From: Actinomycetota bacterium
GTDB taxonomy: Bacteria; Actinomycetota; Actinomycetes; Actinomycetales; Microbacteriaceae
Assembly: GCA_018268515.1 (NCBI GenBank)
Contig: JAFDWK010000001.1
Location: 1-62,533 of the forward strand
Direction: 5' to 3'
DNA length: 62,533 bases
Part shown: positions 1-9,132 of the stretch, one piece after another
Layout of the letters: every line of letters starts with the position of its first letter
Numbering within the stretch: the stretch's first letter is position 1
Translations under genes and position numbers: made by a program
The notes under the pieces: model-generated
The model's input: only the letters and a program-made list of their open reading frames with translations
Told to the model about the DNA's origin: nothing
Database searches by the model: none

Positions 1-765
1 CCCGCACACCGGACACGGCTCGCCCCGGCGGGCGTGCACCTGCATGCCGCGCCTTTTGGCGTCCTTGAGGTCGGCCGGCGGCTTGCCGCTCGCCGCGGCG
101 ACGGCCTCGCGCAGCGTCGACTGCATCGCGTCGTAGAGGCGGGTGACATCGGCGTCGCCCAGGCCCCCGGCCGGCGCATAGGGCGACATCCGCGCGGCAT
201 GCAGGATCTCGTCCGAGTAGGCGTTGCCGATCCCGCCGATCACGGCCTGGTCGCGCAGCAGTCCCTTGATCTGGGTGCGCCGGCCGGTGAGCAGCGCAGC
301 GAATGCGTCACGGGTGAACGACGGATCCAGCGGATCCGGCCCCAGCCGGGCGATTCCCGGCACGTCCGCCGGGTCACGGACGATGTAGACGGCGAGCGAC
401 TTCTTCGTGCCGGCCTCCGTCAGATCGAAGCCGCTGCCGTCGTCGAACGCGATCCGCAGCGCGATCGGGGACTTCCCGGGGCGGATCAGCGTGGCGGGAA
501 GGGTGTCGTACCAGCGCAGCCACCCGGCCTTGGCGAGGTGGAACACCAGGTGCAGGTGCGGTTCGTCGTCGCTTTCCAGCGTCAGATCCAGGAACTTTCC
601 CTGTCGTTCCACGCCATCGACGCGGGATCCGGCCAGCGCCGTCACCGGAGGGTCGTACGTCTTCAGCGCCGCGATGGCCGACACCGAGGCGCGTGTGACG
701 GTCAGCCCGATGGCGCGCTCCGCGAGGAAGTCGACCAGCCCCTGCACCTCTGGCATCTCCGGCAT
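1..765 (-). CDS. Fpg/Nei-family DNA glycosylase (3' end outside window)
   Basis: Base-excision repair enzyme of the formamidopyrimidine/endonuclease VIII family. It removes oxidised bases and cuts the abasic site. The N-terminus reads MPEMPEV, the family start in which the residue after Met is the catalytic proline, followed by a glutamate. The last visible residues, CPVCG, are the first half of the C-terminal zinc finger, so only a short tail is missing beyond base 1; 255 residues are visible. The start is fixed by the MPE motif and by a -10-like box 6 bases upstream with no ribosome binding site. Whether it prefers 8-oxoG (Fpg) or pyrimidine lesions (Nei) cannot be told from this sequence. 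Confidence 0.9.
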   Translation of the reverse strand, partial: MPEMPEVQGLVDFLAERAIGLTVTRASVSAIAALKTYDPPVTALAGSRVDGVERQGKFLDLTLESDDEPHLHLVFHLAKAGWLRWYDTLPATLIRPGKSPIALRIAFDDGSGFDLTEAGTKKSLAVYIVRDPADVPGIARLGPDPLDPSFTRDAFAALLTGRRTQIKGLLRDQAVIGGIGNAYSDEILHAARMSPYAPAGGLGDADVTRLYDAMQSTLREAVAAASGKPPADLKDAKRRGMQVHARRGEPCPVCG

Positions 766-771
766 GCGTTC

Positions 772-777
772 ATCCTG
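772..777 (-). promoter_or_regulatory. Putative leaderless -10 box of the glycosylase gene
   Basis: CAGGAT on the minus strand, 6 bases before the ATG. It fits the TANNNT-like box seen before many genes here, apart from the first base. No -35 element is obvious. Confidence 0.4.
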
Positions 778-846
778 CCACCCGTGCCCGACATCCGGGC
801 GGCCCGATGCCGACGCCGGTCCGAGGTGTGACCGAGGTCATGCGGC

Positions 847-1431
847 TCAAAGCGGGTCGTCGCCGCCCAGGTCGACAGGCCAGGGCACGGGGCTGCGGTC
901 GTCATCGCGCAGGAGCCCGGCGACCCACCCGTCGTCCCGGCCGCGAGGCCCCGGCAGCGCCTGACGCGACATGCCCTCGTAGCGGAATCCGAGGGCGCGG
1001 GCGCTGCGAGCCGACGGCACGTTGCCGACCACGGCCCGCCACCCGATGCGGATCAGCCCGAGGTCGGTGAATCCCCAGTCCAGGACGACGTGCGCCGCCT
1101 CGGAGAGGTAGCCGCGTCCGCGCGCCGGAGCGGCGGTCCAGTACCCGATCTCGGCATCGCCACCGGCCGGATGCGGGGTGATGCGATGCAGGCCGATCGC
1201 GCCGACCAGGGTGTCGTCCGCGATGATCGTCCACGCCGCCTGGGATCCGTCCTCCCATGACTGCTCGCAGAGACGGACGAACTGCGCCGCATCCTCGCTC
1301 GTGTACGGGCTCGGGACCGTGGTCCACCGGGGGATCTCGGGGTCCTGGCATGCCGCGGTGAGCGCATCGATGTCGCCGGGCACCGGGGCCCGCAGGATCA
1401 GACGTGGGGTGCGGAGTGTCACGGGTTCCAT
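847..1431 (-). CDS. GNAT-family N-acetyltransferase (RimJ/RimL type)
   Basis: 194-residue acetyltransferase. The first residues (TLRTPRLILRAP) are the typical opening beta strand of RimJ/RimL-type proteins. The acetyl-CoA loop appears as ARGRGYLSEA around residues 123-132, and a VVGNVPSARSARALGFRYEG segment follows, the usual N-terminal acetyltransferase C-terminal motif. The substrate is unknown; the family acetylates ribosomal protein N-termini, antibiotics or small amines. It probably has its own leaderless promoter and does not overlap its neighbours. Confidence 0.85.
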   Translation of the reverse strand: MEPVTLRTPRLILRAPVPGDIDALTAACQDPEIPRWTTVPSPYTSEDAAQFVRLCEQSWEDGSQAAWTIIADDTLVGAIGLHRITPHPAGGDAEIGYWTAAPARGRGYLSEAAHVVLDWGFTDLGLIRIGWRAVVGNVPSARSARALGFRYEGMSRQALPGPRGRDDGWVAGLLRDDDRSPVPWPVDLGGDDPL

Positions 1432-1437
1432 CAGGTC

Positions 1438-1443
1438 ACCCTA
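1438..1443 (-). promoter_or_regulatory. Leaderless -10 box TAGGGT
   Basis: TAGGGT on the minus strand lies 6 bases before the ATG of the acetyltransferase gene, and no ribosome binding site lies between. Confidence 0.5.
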
Positions 1444-1454
1444 AGCGACCCGTG

Positions 1455-2342
1455 TCAGCGCTTCGCCGTGCGCACCCTGCGGTAGGGGTGGGTGTCGACC
1501 CGGTCGGTGACCTCGGTGACGACCTTCTCGTAGGAGCGATTGCCGCGCGCGAAGCCGATCATCCGCCGGGTGGAGCGGGCGGCGCGGCGCAGGTTCATGG
1601 GCCGTCCCTCGACGCCGTAGAGCAGGAGCGCCCAGTCGGGCAGCAGCGAGAGCACGCCGTCCTGGATGACGATCGATGTCCACGACGCGATGGGGTTGCC
1701 GCTCAGCCGCGGGGCGCGCAGGCCCCGGGTGACCTCGGCGGCGGGCAGCGTCAGCGCCATCCAGTCCTTCTGCGCGTCGATGTACTCCTCGAGTGCGGCG
1801 CGCGTGGCGGGCAGGCGCTGCGGATCGCAGCCGACGAGCTCGGCCGCGATGTGCTGCTCGACGACGAACCGATCCTGTTCGGCGGGTGTCAGGTGCAGGC
1901 CGAAGGCCTCGGCCGCGCGCAGCAGGGCGAACACGAGCGTGTTGTGCGTCCAGTCCAGCCACGCGGGCTCATCGGCGCGGAGCACCTGCCCGGTCTGCGG
2001 ATCCGTCCAGCTCGCGTGCGCGTGCATGCGGCGGACCGACTGGGCCGCAGCATCGGCGTGCGCCTTGTCGCCGAACACCGTCGTCTCCAGGTAGCGACCG
2101 GTGCGTTCGCTCCGCCCGGCGGGGTCGTCGTAGGACGCTGTCGCGGCGGAGAAGACGCGCATCATGTTCGGGTTGAGGGCCTGCAGCAGCAGCGCCGCCA
2201 TGCCGCCGAGCTTGGTCGCCGGGTCGCTGAAGACCTTCCACGACACCGACTCGGGGCCGAAGTATCCGTCATCGGCGCGGGTCGCGCCCGCGGAGGAGCG
2301 GGCGGTCAGGGAGTCGATTCGAGGGGACGCGGGCGAGGGCAT
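1455..2342 (-). CDS. MpaB/DUF2236-family oxygenase-like protein
   Basis: 295 residues, matching the oxygenase MpaB (DUF2236) family related to latex-clearing and mycophenolate-biosynthesis oxygenases, which bind haem through conserved histidines. Visible family features are the early FGPESVSWKVFSDPATKLGG segment, an RRMHAHASW motif near residue 104 and a WTHNTLVFALLRAAEAFG stretch after it. A clear ribosome binding site (AAGGAG) precedes the ATG. It is transcribed away from a TetR gene across a palindrome-rich spacer, so it is probably the regulator's target. The substrate cannot be inferred. Confidence 0.75.
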   Translation of the reverse strand: MPSPASPRIDSLTARSSAGATRADDGYFGPESVSWKVFSDPATKLGGMAALLLQALNPNMMRVFSAATASYDDPAGRSERTGRYLETTVFGDKAHADAAAQSVRRMHAHASWTDPQTGQVLRADEPAWLDWTHNTLVFALLRAAEAFGLHLTPAEQDRFVVEQHIAAELVGCDPQRLPATRAALEEYIDAQKDWMALTLPAAEVTRGLRAPRLSGNPIASWTSIVIQDGVLSLLPDWALLLYGVEGRPMNLRRAARSTRRMIGFARGNRSYEKVVTEVTDRVDTHPYRRVRTAKR

Positions 2343-2374
2343 GGCAGCTCCTTGGACGGCGACGATGACGAGAA

Positions 2375-2405
2375 ATGGATTCCATCCAAAGATGGACTAA
2401 GTCCA
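2375..2405. promoter_or_regulatory. Candidate TetR operator cluster (proximal)
   Basis: Overlapping palindromes between the MpaB-like gene and the TetR gene. ATGGATTCCATCC occupies 2375-2387. TCCATC-CAAA-GATGGA (2381-2396) is an inverted repeat. TGGACT-A-AGTCCA (2393-2405) is a perfect 13-base palindrome with a central A. The density of symmetric elements in a divergent spacer is typical of autoregulated TetR sites. Confidence 0.5.
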
Positions 2406-2459
2406 CTCTAGAGGGAGGCGAAGGTCGGATGCCATGGGGGTGTCGTGCGACATATTGCT

Positions 2460-2472
2460 GGATGGGATCCAT
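2460..2472. promoter_or_regulatory. Candidate TetR operator (distal copy)
   Basis: GGATGGGATCCAT at 2460-2472 matches the reverse complement of the 2375-2387 element at 12 of 13 positions, so the same motif occurs twice in opposite orientation 38 bases before the TetR start. Confidence 0.45.
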
Positions 2473-2510
2473 AATCGGATGGTGTCCACCTCGGAACCGG
2501 AGCCGCTGCG

Positions 2511-3140
2511 ATGACACCTGGGCTCAGGGAACGCAAGCGCCGCGAGACCCGGGTGGCGATCGAGCGCGCCGCGGTCGGTCTCGCGTGCGAACGCGGCTGT
2601 GCGGAGGTGACGGTGGCCGATGTCTGCGCCCGGGCGGACGTCTCACGCAGCACGTTCTTCAACTACATGCCGTCGCTGGACGCCGCGATCTTCGGACGTC
2701 CGCTCGTGCTCGAGGATGAGGAGGCGGCGCTCGCCGTGCTGGATGAGCACGGCGCGAACATCCCGCGTGCGCTGAATCTCGTCTCCGTGGCCGCCTCCGA
2801 TGACGACGTCGTCGATTCGGAGGTCATGTCCGGCCGGCGGCGGCTGATCGCGGAGCAGCCGGACACGATCGGCCGGTGGGAGGAGACGTTCTCCCCGCTG
2901 CGGCACCAGCTGGTCGGCCTCACCGCGCGGTGGCTGCACGCGCACCCCGAACGGCGCGTGCTGGGGGAGGACGAGCTGGTGCGCGAGGCGCTGCTGCTGG
3001 TCAACGCCTCGGGCGCCGTCGCGACCGTGCTGATGGATCGGTGGGCGGACGGTCCCCAGGGCGGAGAGGTCGTCGCCACGGCGGAGGACTTCGACCGCGG
3101 GTTCGCCGATCTCAAGCGCGTGATCGCCGCGCACCGCTGA
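2511..3140 (+). CDS. TetR/AcrR-family transcriptional regulator
   Basis: 209 residues. The N-terminal helix-turn-helix spans about residues 10-57 and includes VTVADVCARADVSRSTFFNY, with the family's T-F-F/Y-x-Y signature at the recognition helix. The ligand-binding C-terminus is divergent, as is usual. It is divergent from the MpaB-like oxygenase gene with palindromes in the spacer, so I infer that it represses that gene and itself. The ligand is unknown. Confidence 0.85.
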   Translation: MTPGLRERKRRETRVAIERAAVGLACERGCAEVTVADVCARADVSRSTFFNYMPSLDAAIFGRPLVLEDEEAALAVLDEHGANIPRALNLVSVAASDDDVVDSEVMSGRRRLIAEQPDTIGRWEETFSPLRHQLVGLTARWLHAHPERRVLGEDELVREALLLVNASGAVATVLMDRWADGPQGGEVVATAEDFDRGFADLKRVIAAHR

Positions 3141-3150
3141 GCGCCCGCTG

Positions 3151-3196
3151 CCGGCACGCAGTCCGTGGCGCGCGTGTCGTGGAGAGCGCGTGCCGG
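3151..3196. terminator. Candidate bidirectional terminator hairpin
   Basis: CCGGCACGC at 3151-3159 pairs with GCGTGCCGG at 3188-3196 across a 28-base loop, between the convergent TetR and trpS genes. There is no T-tract. The long loop makes this only moderately convincing. Confidence 0.35.
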
Positions 3197-3209
3197 TATG
3201 CGCCGCGTC

Positions 3210-4262
<1,053 letters not shown>

Positions 4263-4269
4263 CTATCGG

Positions 4270-4286
4270 TCAGACTACTGGTCTGA
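4270..4286. promoter_or_regulatory. Candidate TetR operator upstream of the FAD monooxygenase
   Basis: TCAGAC-TACTG-GTCTGA, a perfect 6-5-6 inverted repeat ending 7 bases before the monooxygenase ATG and overlapping its ribosome binding site (GAAGGAGG). A protein bound here would block transcription or translation of the monooxygenase-TetR pair. The co-transcribed TetR regulator is the likely binder. Confidence 0.55.
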
Positions 4287-4293
4287 AGGAGGC

Positions 4294-5475
4294 ATGATGA
4301 GGATCCTCATCGTCGGCGCGGGTATCGCCGGCCCCACGCTCGCCTACTGGCTGCATCGGTTCGGAAACGAACCTGTGCTCGTTGAGGTCTCGCCGCATCT
4401 GCGCGAGGGCGGCTACCTGGTCGATTTCTGGGGAGCCGGATTCGAGGTCGCGCACCGGATGGGACTCACCCCACGACTCAGAGACGAGGGTTACCGCATA
4501 CGCGAGGTTCGTGAGGTCTCGCGGACGGGCCGGCGGATCGCGCATTTCAACCCGCTTCCCGTCCTCGATCGGATCGGGGACCGCTACGTCAGCATCAGGA
4601 GATCGGATCTGGCCAAGGCGATCTTCGAGTCCTCGGAAGGAGAGGTCGAGACGATCTTCGGCGACACCGTGCAGGCGCTCCAGGACACGGGAGATCGCGT
4701 CGAGGTGTCGTTCGGCAGTGGTGCTCAGCGAACGTTCGACCTCGTCATCGGCGCCGATGGACTCCATTCGCGTGTACGCGCACTCAGGTTCGGGCCCGAG
4801 CGCGACGTCGAACGTGACCTGGGCATCGCGGTGAGCGTGTTCGACGTGCCCGGCTACGCTCCGCGTGACGAACTCGTGGCCGTGACGCACACCGAGGTGG
4901 GCACGCAGGCGCTTCGCGTCGCACTGCGCGACGGGGCGACGATGTTCTGCTTCATGTTCAGACAGGAGGGTGCTCTTCCTGCGGGACGCGAGGGGCAGGA
5001 ATCCCTGCTGCGCCGTCGTCTGGGCCGCATGGGGTGGGAGGTGCCCTCGATCCTGGCGCAGATGCCGCAGGCACGCACGTTCTATCTCGACCGCGCCAGC
5101 CAGATCCTGATCCCGTCCTGGTCCCGCGGTCGGATCGCGCTCGTCGGCGACGCCGCAGCCGCACCCTCGCTGCTGGCGGGGCAGGGAACGGCGCTCGCGA
5201 TGGTGGAGGCTTACACGCTAGCCACGGCGATTGACGCCGCGCCGGGGAACCACCGGATGGCTTTCGAGACATGGGAACGCGGCCTTAAGCCTCTCGTACG
5301 CGCGAAGCAGGACGCGGCCGTTGGAATGGCGTCGGCGTTCGCCCCGAGGAACCGGGCCCAGCTGCTGCTTCGCGACGGCGTCGTGGGACTCATGGGGATC
5401 CCCGGAGTCGCGAATGCCGTGATGGGCCGGAGCCTGCGCGATCCGATTCGGCTCCCGCCGCTACCGAGCGGTTGA
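4294..5475 (+). CDS. FAD-dependent monooxygenase (PheA/TfdB/TetX-like)
   Basis: 393-residue class A flavoprotein hydroxylase. The Rossmann FAD motif GAGIAGP is at residues 8-14. A DG-type motif (LVIGADGLHSRVR) and the second FAD segment GDAAAAPSLLAGQGTALAM are present. Such enzymes hydroxylate aromatic compounds or inactivate polyketide drugs such as tetracyclines and rifamycins. Closest by feel are TetX/geranylgeranyl-reductase-like FAD oxidoreductases, but the substrate is not determinable. A strong ribosome binding site precedes ATG 4294. The downstream TetR gene starts within or just after the stop codon, giving a self-regulated two-gene operon. Confidence 0.85.
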   Translation: MMRILIVGAGIAGPTLAYWLHRFGNEPVLVEVSPHLREGGYLVDFWGAGFEVAHRMGLTPRLRDEGYRIREVREVSRTGRRIAHFNPLPVLDRIGDRYVSIRRSDLAKAIFESSEGEVETIFGDTVQALQDTGDRVEVSFGSGAQRTFDLVIGADGLHSRVRALRFGPERDVERDLGIAVSVFDVPGYAPRDELVAVTHTEVGTQALRVALRDGATMFCFMFRQEGALPAGREGQESLLRRRLGRMGWEVPSILAQMPQARTFYLDRASQILIPSWSRGRIALVGDAAAAPSLLAGQGTALAMVEAYTLATAIDAAPGNHRMAFETWERGLKPLVRAKQDAAVGMASAFAPRNRAQLLLRDGVVGLMGIPGVANAVMGRSLRDPIRLPPLPSG

Positions 5476-5483
5476 ATGATCGC

Positions 5484-6098
5484 ATGGCCCGTCCCCGATT
5501 CCAGAGGCTCACCGACGCGCAGCGGAATCTCGTTCTCGACGCCGCGTTGGAGGAGTTCGCCGCCTTCGGATATGAAAGAGCCTCGCTCAACCGCATCATC
5601 GTGGCGGCGGGACTCTCAAAAGGTGCGATGTACTACTACTTCGACGGCAAGGAGGATCTGTACTCGGACGTTCTGCGCCGGCAGATCGAGCGTCTCGTCG
5701 TCGCGGGCGGCCCGGCACCGGTGCTCGCCGAGGCGGATCCCGATGCGTTCTGGGCGATGCTGGAGGACTATTACGTGCGGCTCTTGAGACTGCTTTCAGG
5801 GGATCCCCGCACTGCCGCTCTGCTGCGCGGCTGGCTCAGCGGAGCGGTGCCCGCCATGCAGACTGCACAGCACGACGCTGAGCGGGCAGCCGCACCGTGG
5901 TTGGCGCAGGCAGTCACCGCCGGTCAGCAGACGAGGGCGGTGCGCACCGACCTTGCACCTGAGCTGATCATCGCTGTCGCGTTCGGACTCGGCCAGGCCA
6001 TCGACACCTGGCTGATCGCGCGTCCGCCGGCGGATCACGACTTGCCGGCTGCTGTGCGCCCGCTGTTCGACCTGATGCGTCGCGCGCTCGCGCCCTGA
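5484..6098 (+). CDS. TetR/AcrR-family transcriptional regulator
   Basis: About 204 residues from ATG 5484. A TTG at 5472, overlapping the monooxygenase stop, would add four residues and cannot be excluded. The N-terminal helix-turn-helix (RASLNRIIVAAGLSKGAMYY) is typical, with the YYYF ending. Translationally linked to the FAD monooxygenase, so it probably represses its own operon through the inverted repeat at 4270-4286 and responds to the enzyme's substrate (inference). Confidence 0.85.
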   Translation: MARPRFQRLTDAQRNLVLDAALEEFAAFGYERASLNRIIVAAGLSKGAMYYYFDGKEDLYSDVLRRQIERLVVAGGPAPVLAEADPDAFWAMLEDYYVRLLRLLSGDPRTAALLRGWLSGAVPAMQTAQHDAERAAAPWLAQAVTAGQQTRAVRTDLAPELIIAVAFGLGQAIDTWLIARPPADHDLPAAVRPLFDLMRRALAP

Positions 6099-6139
6099 CG
6101 AACTTGGATCGACGGCACCCTGTTCGCGGCTCCGGGCGG

Positions 6140-7033
6140 TCAGAAGGTGTAGTCGGCGATCACGGGGGTGTGGTCGCTCCAGCGCTCGGCGTAGCTCGCG
6201 GCGCGGGCCACGCGGTAGTTCGTCGCGCGTTCGGCGAGCGGCGCCGTGGCGAGGTGGTAGTCGATGCGCCAGCCGGAGTCGTTGTCGAAGGCCTGGCCGC
6301 GCATGGTCCACCAGGTGTACGGGCCCGCGACCTCGCCGGCCGCGACGCGTCCCACATCGACCCAGCCGAGGCCCTTGCCGTCGCCCTCCGCTACATAGGG
6401 GCGCGTGTCGCTGAGCTGCCCGACCATTCCCCGGCCGATGCCCTCCTGGCCCGCGGCGGGCTCGCCGGCGGCGCCGAGGAAGCGGTCGAAATAGGCCCGC
6501 TCACGAGCCAGATAACCGGACTTCTTGACATTGCCCTTCCAGTTCAGGATGTCGAGGGGCCGGTGCCCCACGTTGAGGTCGCCGGTGACGAGCGCCATCG
6601 CGCCGTCGGCACCCAGCTCGCCCATGCGCGTGGTCATCGCGTCCAGGAACTTCCACTTCTCGTCCTGCTTCGGGGTGTCGGCCTCGCCGCTGTGCACATA
6701 GGCGCTGACCACGGTCAGCGGGGCGCCGCCGAGGGAGAAGTCGGCCTCGAGCCAGCGTCCCTTCGAATCGAAGTCCTCGGCGCCGAGCGCGGTGCGCGAC
6801 GCGAGTGCCGGCTCGCGGCTCAGCACGGCGACCCCGGCGCGACCCTTCGCCGTCGCCTCGTCATGCAGGATCGACCACCCGGGGAAGGCCGCCTCGAGAT
6901 GCTCGTCCTGCGCGCGCACCTCCTGCAGCGTGAGCACATCGACGCCGGCATCGTCGAGCCAGCCATGCATTCCGTTGCGGACCGCGGCGCGGATCCCGTT
7001 GACGTTGACCGTGGCGACACGCAGGTGGGGCAT
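6140..7033 (-). CDS. xthA: Exodeoxyribonuclease III / AP endonuclease
   Basis: 297 residues of the exonuclease-endonuclease-phosphatase fold. The N-terminus (RVATVNVNGIRAAVRNG) and the LTLQEVRAQ segment carry the metal-binding Asn and Glu. The catalytic VTGDLNVGHRPLDI segment and the C-terminal RIDYHLATAP and SDHTPVIADY motifs are intact. It repairs abasic sites, which fits functionally with the glycosylase at the window start. The frame stays open upstream, but the start at MPHLRVATVN is fixed by homology and by a leaderless -10 box 7 bases upstream. A longer start would run into the YihY gene. Confidence 0.93.
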   Translation of the reverse strand: MPHLRVATVNVNGIRAAVRNGMHGWLDDAGVDVLTLQEVRAQDEHLEAAFPGWSILHDEATAKGRAGVAVLSREPALASRTALGAEDFDSKGRWLEADFSLGGAPLTVVSAYVHSGEADTPKQDEKWKFLDAMTTRMGELGADGAMALVTGDLNVGHRPLDILNWKGNVKKSGYLARERAYFDRFLGAAGEPAAGQEGIGRGMVGQLSDTRPYVAEGDGKGLGWVDVGRVAAGEVAGPYTWWTMRGQAFDNDSGWRIDYHLATAPLAERATNYRVARAASYAERWSDHTPVIADYTF

Positions 7034-7040
7034 GGATCCC

Positions 7041-7046
7041 AGCCTA
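7041..7046 (-). promoter_or_regulatory. Leaderless -10 box of xthA inside the upstream stop codon
   Basis: TAGGCT on the minus strand, 7 bases before the xthA ATG. Its first three bases are the TAG stop codon of the YihY-family gene, so promoter and stop codon share sequence. Confidence 0.5.
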
Positions 7047-8261
7047 ACGAGGGCCTCGGACGTTCGGATCCGGCGATCCCGCCGCGAGGGTCCGCAGCCG
7101 CCCGACGACGGTGGATTCTGTGGCGGCGACCCGCTCGGCGTCGGCCTCGGCGAGCAGCGACTCCGCGTGCGCCAGAGCGGCCTCGGCGCGGCGGAGCTCG
7201 CGCGCCGCGCGTCGCCGCCGGTACCAGGGGGCGGCGTGCAGGGCCGCTGTCGCGCCGCGCACCTGTACCCGCGCGGCGACGCAGATGGCCTCCCGCTCCG
7301 CCCGTCGGCGGGCGTGCTCATCCTCGGGGACCAGCGGCTGGTCCCGATCGGAGGCCGACACCGCGATCCACGCGCTGGCCACGAGAATGACGATCGCGAT
7401 CAGCCGGAACCAGAGCAGGAAGCCGATCACGACGGAGAACGTGGCCAGCAGAGGATTCGTGGGGGAGTAGAGGAACAGCAGACCGGCTCCGACTTGGAGG
7501 ACGGCCAGTGCTGCGCCGCCCAGGAGCGCGCCGGGCCAGATCGTCCGCCACGGCAGGTGCGTTCCGGTGAGGAAGTGCACCAGCAGCGCGATCGCGGTCG
7601 CATTGATGCCGAAGGAGACCAGCAGCGACAGTGCTTGGCTGAGGAAGTTGGCCAGCGCCGGGAGGCCGTCGACGCCGAGGAGCTTCAGAATGCCGCGCAG
7701 CGCGCCGGTGCCGAGCACGCCGAGCGCGGAGGCGAGAGCCTGGGCGAGGCCGAACAGGAGGGCGGCGACCAGATCCCGCGCCTTGAGCAGCAGGTAGTTG
7801 CGTCCGTCGAACGGCAGCCCGAAGATGTCCCGTACGGCGCGGCGGGCGAAGGTCACGAACCCGATCGCGGTCCACAGCGCGACCACCAGCGCCACGGCAC
7901 CGGTCGCCACCAGCACGCCCGAGCTGTTGGTGGCGATCGTGGCCACGGCCTCGGGGGTGGCCAGACCGTGCTCGCTGATCAGGTTGGGGACGGCACCGTT
8001 GATGATGTCGATCATCCGAGTGATCGCGAGTTCGCTGCCGCCCAGCCACAGCCCGACGATCGCGAACGCCGTGTACAGCACCGCGAACACCGCGAACAGC
8101 GACTGGTAGCTCAGACTCGCGGCGAGCAGGAAGCCGTTGCGCTGCAGGAACCGCCGCCATACCCGGATCGGGAAGGCCTGCATCGTACGGCGGGTGATCG
8201 CCGCCGCACGTTCGATGGGCGCTTCGAGGCGCGCACGCAGATCCGGCCCGGGTTCCACCAC
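7044..8261 (-). CDS. YihY/BrkB-family integral membrane protein
   Basis: 405 residues with about six predicted membrane segments, for example LLAASLSYQSLFAVFAVLYT, VALVVALWTAIGFVTFARRA and FSVVIGFLLWFRLIAIVILV. The family was once called ribonuclease BN in error; its function is unclear (envelope integrity and serum resistance have been proposed for BrkB). The C-terminal 120 residues are cytosolic and rich in Arg, Ala and Glu, probably helical. The start is GTG 8261 with a TAAGGT box 6 bases upstream. A YihY-type gene also lies beside trpS in mycobacteria. Confidence 0.88.
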   Translation of the reverse strand: MVEPGPDLRARLEAPIERAAAITRRTMQAFPIRVWRRFLQRNGFLLAASLSYQSLFAVFAVLYTAFAIVGLWLGGSELAITRMIDIINGAVPNLISEHGLATPEAVATIATNSSGVLVATGAVALVVALWTAIGFVTFARRAVRDIFGLPFDGRNYLLLKARDLVAALLFGLAQALASALGVLGTGALRGILKLLGVDGLPALANFLSQALSLLVSFGINATAIALLVHFLTGTHLPWRTIWPGALLGGAALAVLQVGAGLLFLYSPTNPLLATFSVVIGFLLWFRLIAIVILVASAWIAVSASDRDQPLVPEDEHARRRAEREAICVAARVQVRGATAALHAAPWYRRRRAARELRRAEAALAHAESLLAEADAERVAATESTVVGRLRTLAAGSPDPNVRGPR

Positions 8262-8267
8262 GCTCTC

Positions 8268-8273
8268 ACCTTA
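8268..8273 (-). promoter_or_regulatory. Leaderless -10 box TAAGGT
   Basis: TAAGGT on the minus strand followed by GAGAGC and then the GTG start of the YihY-family gene. The same GAGAGC-GTG arrangement follows TAGGGT at 47921. Confidence 0.5.
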
Positions 8274-8311
8274 GCGAGTGACGCGGAGCCGCCGGACGGC
8301 GAGGGGAGACG

Positions 8312-8347
8312 CGAAGAGGCGTCACCCGATCGGGTGACGCCTCTTCG
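8312..8347 (-). terminator. sdh operon terminator hairpin
   Basis: A perfect 36-base palindrome centred between 8329 and 8330; the left arm begins CGAAGAGGCGTCACCC and the loop is about GATC. It starts 12 bases after the sdhB stop. There is no T-tract, which is common in high-G+C actinobacteria. It could work in both directions and insulate the downstream YihY gene. Confidence 0.8.
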
Positions 8348-8358
8348 GAGGGCAGGGG

Positions 8359-9132
8359 TCAGGCGCGGCCGCGCAGGACGGCCTGCTTGACCTCGGCGAT
8401 CGCCTTGGTGACCTCGATACCGCGGGGGCACGCCTCGGTGCAGTTGAAGGTCGTGCGGCAGCGCCACACGCCCTCCTTGTCGTTGAGGATGTCCAGGCGC
8501 ACGTCCGCGGCGTCATCGCGGGAGTCGAAGATGAACCGGTGCGCGTTCACGATCGCGGCGGGGCCGAAGTACTGCCCGTCCGTCCAGAACACGGGGCAGG
8601 AGGAGGTGCACGCGGCGCACAGGATGCACTTGGTGGTGTCGTCGAAGACGGCGCGGCCGGCGATCGACTGGATGCGCTCCTTGCCCTTCTCCGGCTCGCT
8701 CTTCGCGAGCAGGAACGGCTTCACCTCGCGGTAGGAGGCGAAGAACGGCTCCATATCCACGACCAGATCCTTCTCCAGCGGCAGGCCCTTGATCGCCTCG
8801 ACGTAGATCGGCTTGGAGATGTCCAGGTCCTTGATCAGGGTCTTGCAGGCGAGGCGGTTGCGGCCGTTGATGCGCATCGCGTCGGATCCGCAGACGCCGT
8901 GCGCGCAGGAGCGGCGGAAGGTGAGGGATCCGTCGACCTCCCACTTGATCTTGTGCAGCGCGTCGAGCACGCGGTCGGTGGCGTACAGCTCCACGTCGTA
9001 GTCGACCCAGTGCGGCTCGCTGTCGACCTCGGGATCGAAGCGACGGATGTTGAACGTGACCAGGAACGACTGCACGCCGGTGTCCTCGACGACGGCCTCG
9101 GCGGCGACTTCCTCAACGACGGCGGCGGACAT
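8359..9132 (-). CDS. sdhB: Succinate dehydrogenase iron-sulfur subunit
   Basis: 257 residues; passes electrons from FAD in SdhA to the quinone site. The plant-type ferredoxin domain has Cys76, Cys81 and Cys96, with Asp84 at the usual third ligand position as in E. coli SdhB. The 4Fe-4S and 3Fe-4S motifs are CILCAACTSSCP and CRTTFNCTEACPRG. The ATG shares one base with the sdhA stop, so the two are translationally coupled. Last gene of sdhCDAB, followed by a strong hairpin. Confidence 0.97.
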   Translation of the reverse strand: MSAAVVEEVAAEAVVEDTGVQSFLVTFNIRRFDPEVDSEPHWVDYDVELYATDRVLDALHKIKWEVDGSLTFRRSCAHGVCGSDAMRINGRNRLACKTLIKDLDISKPIYVEAIKGLPLEKDLVVDMEPFFASYREVKPFLLAKSEPEKGKERIQSIAGRAVFDDTTKCILCAACTSSCPVFWTDGQYFGPAAIVNAHRFIFDSRDDAADVRLDILNDKEGVWRCRTTFNCTEACPRGIEVTKAIAEVKQAVLRGRA

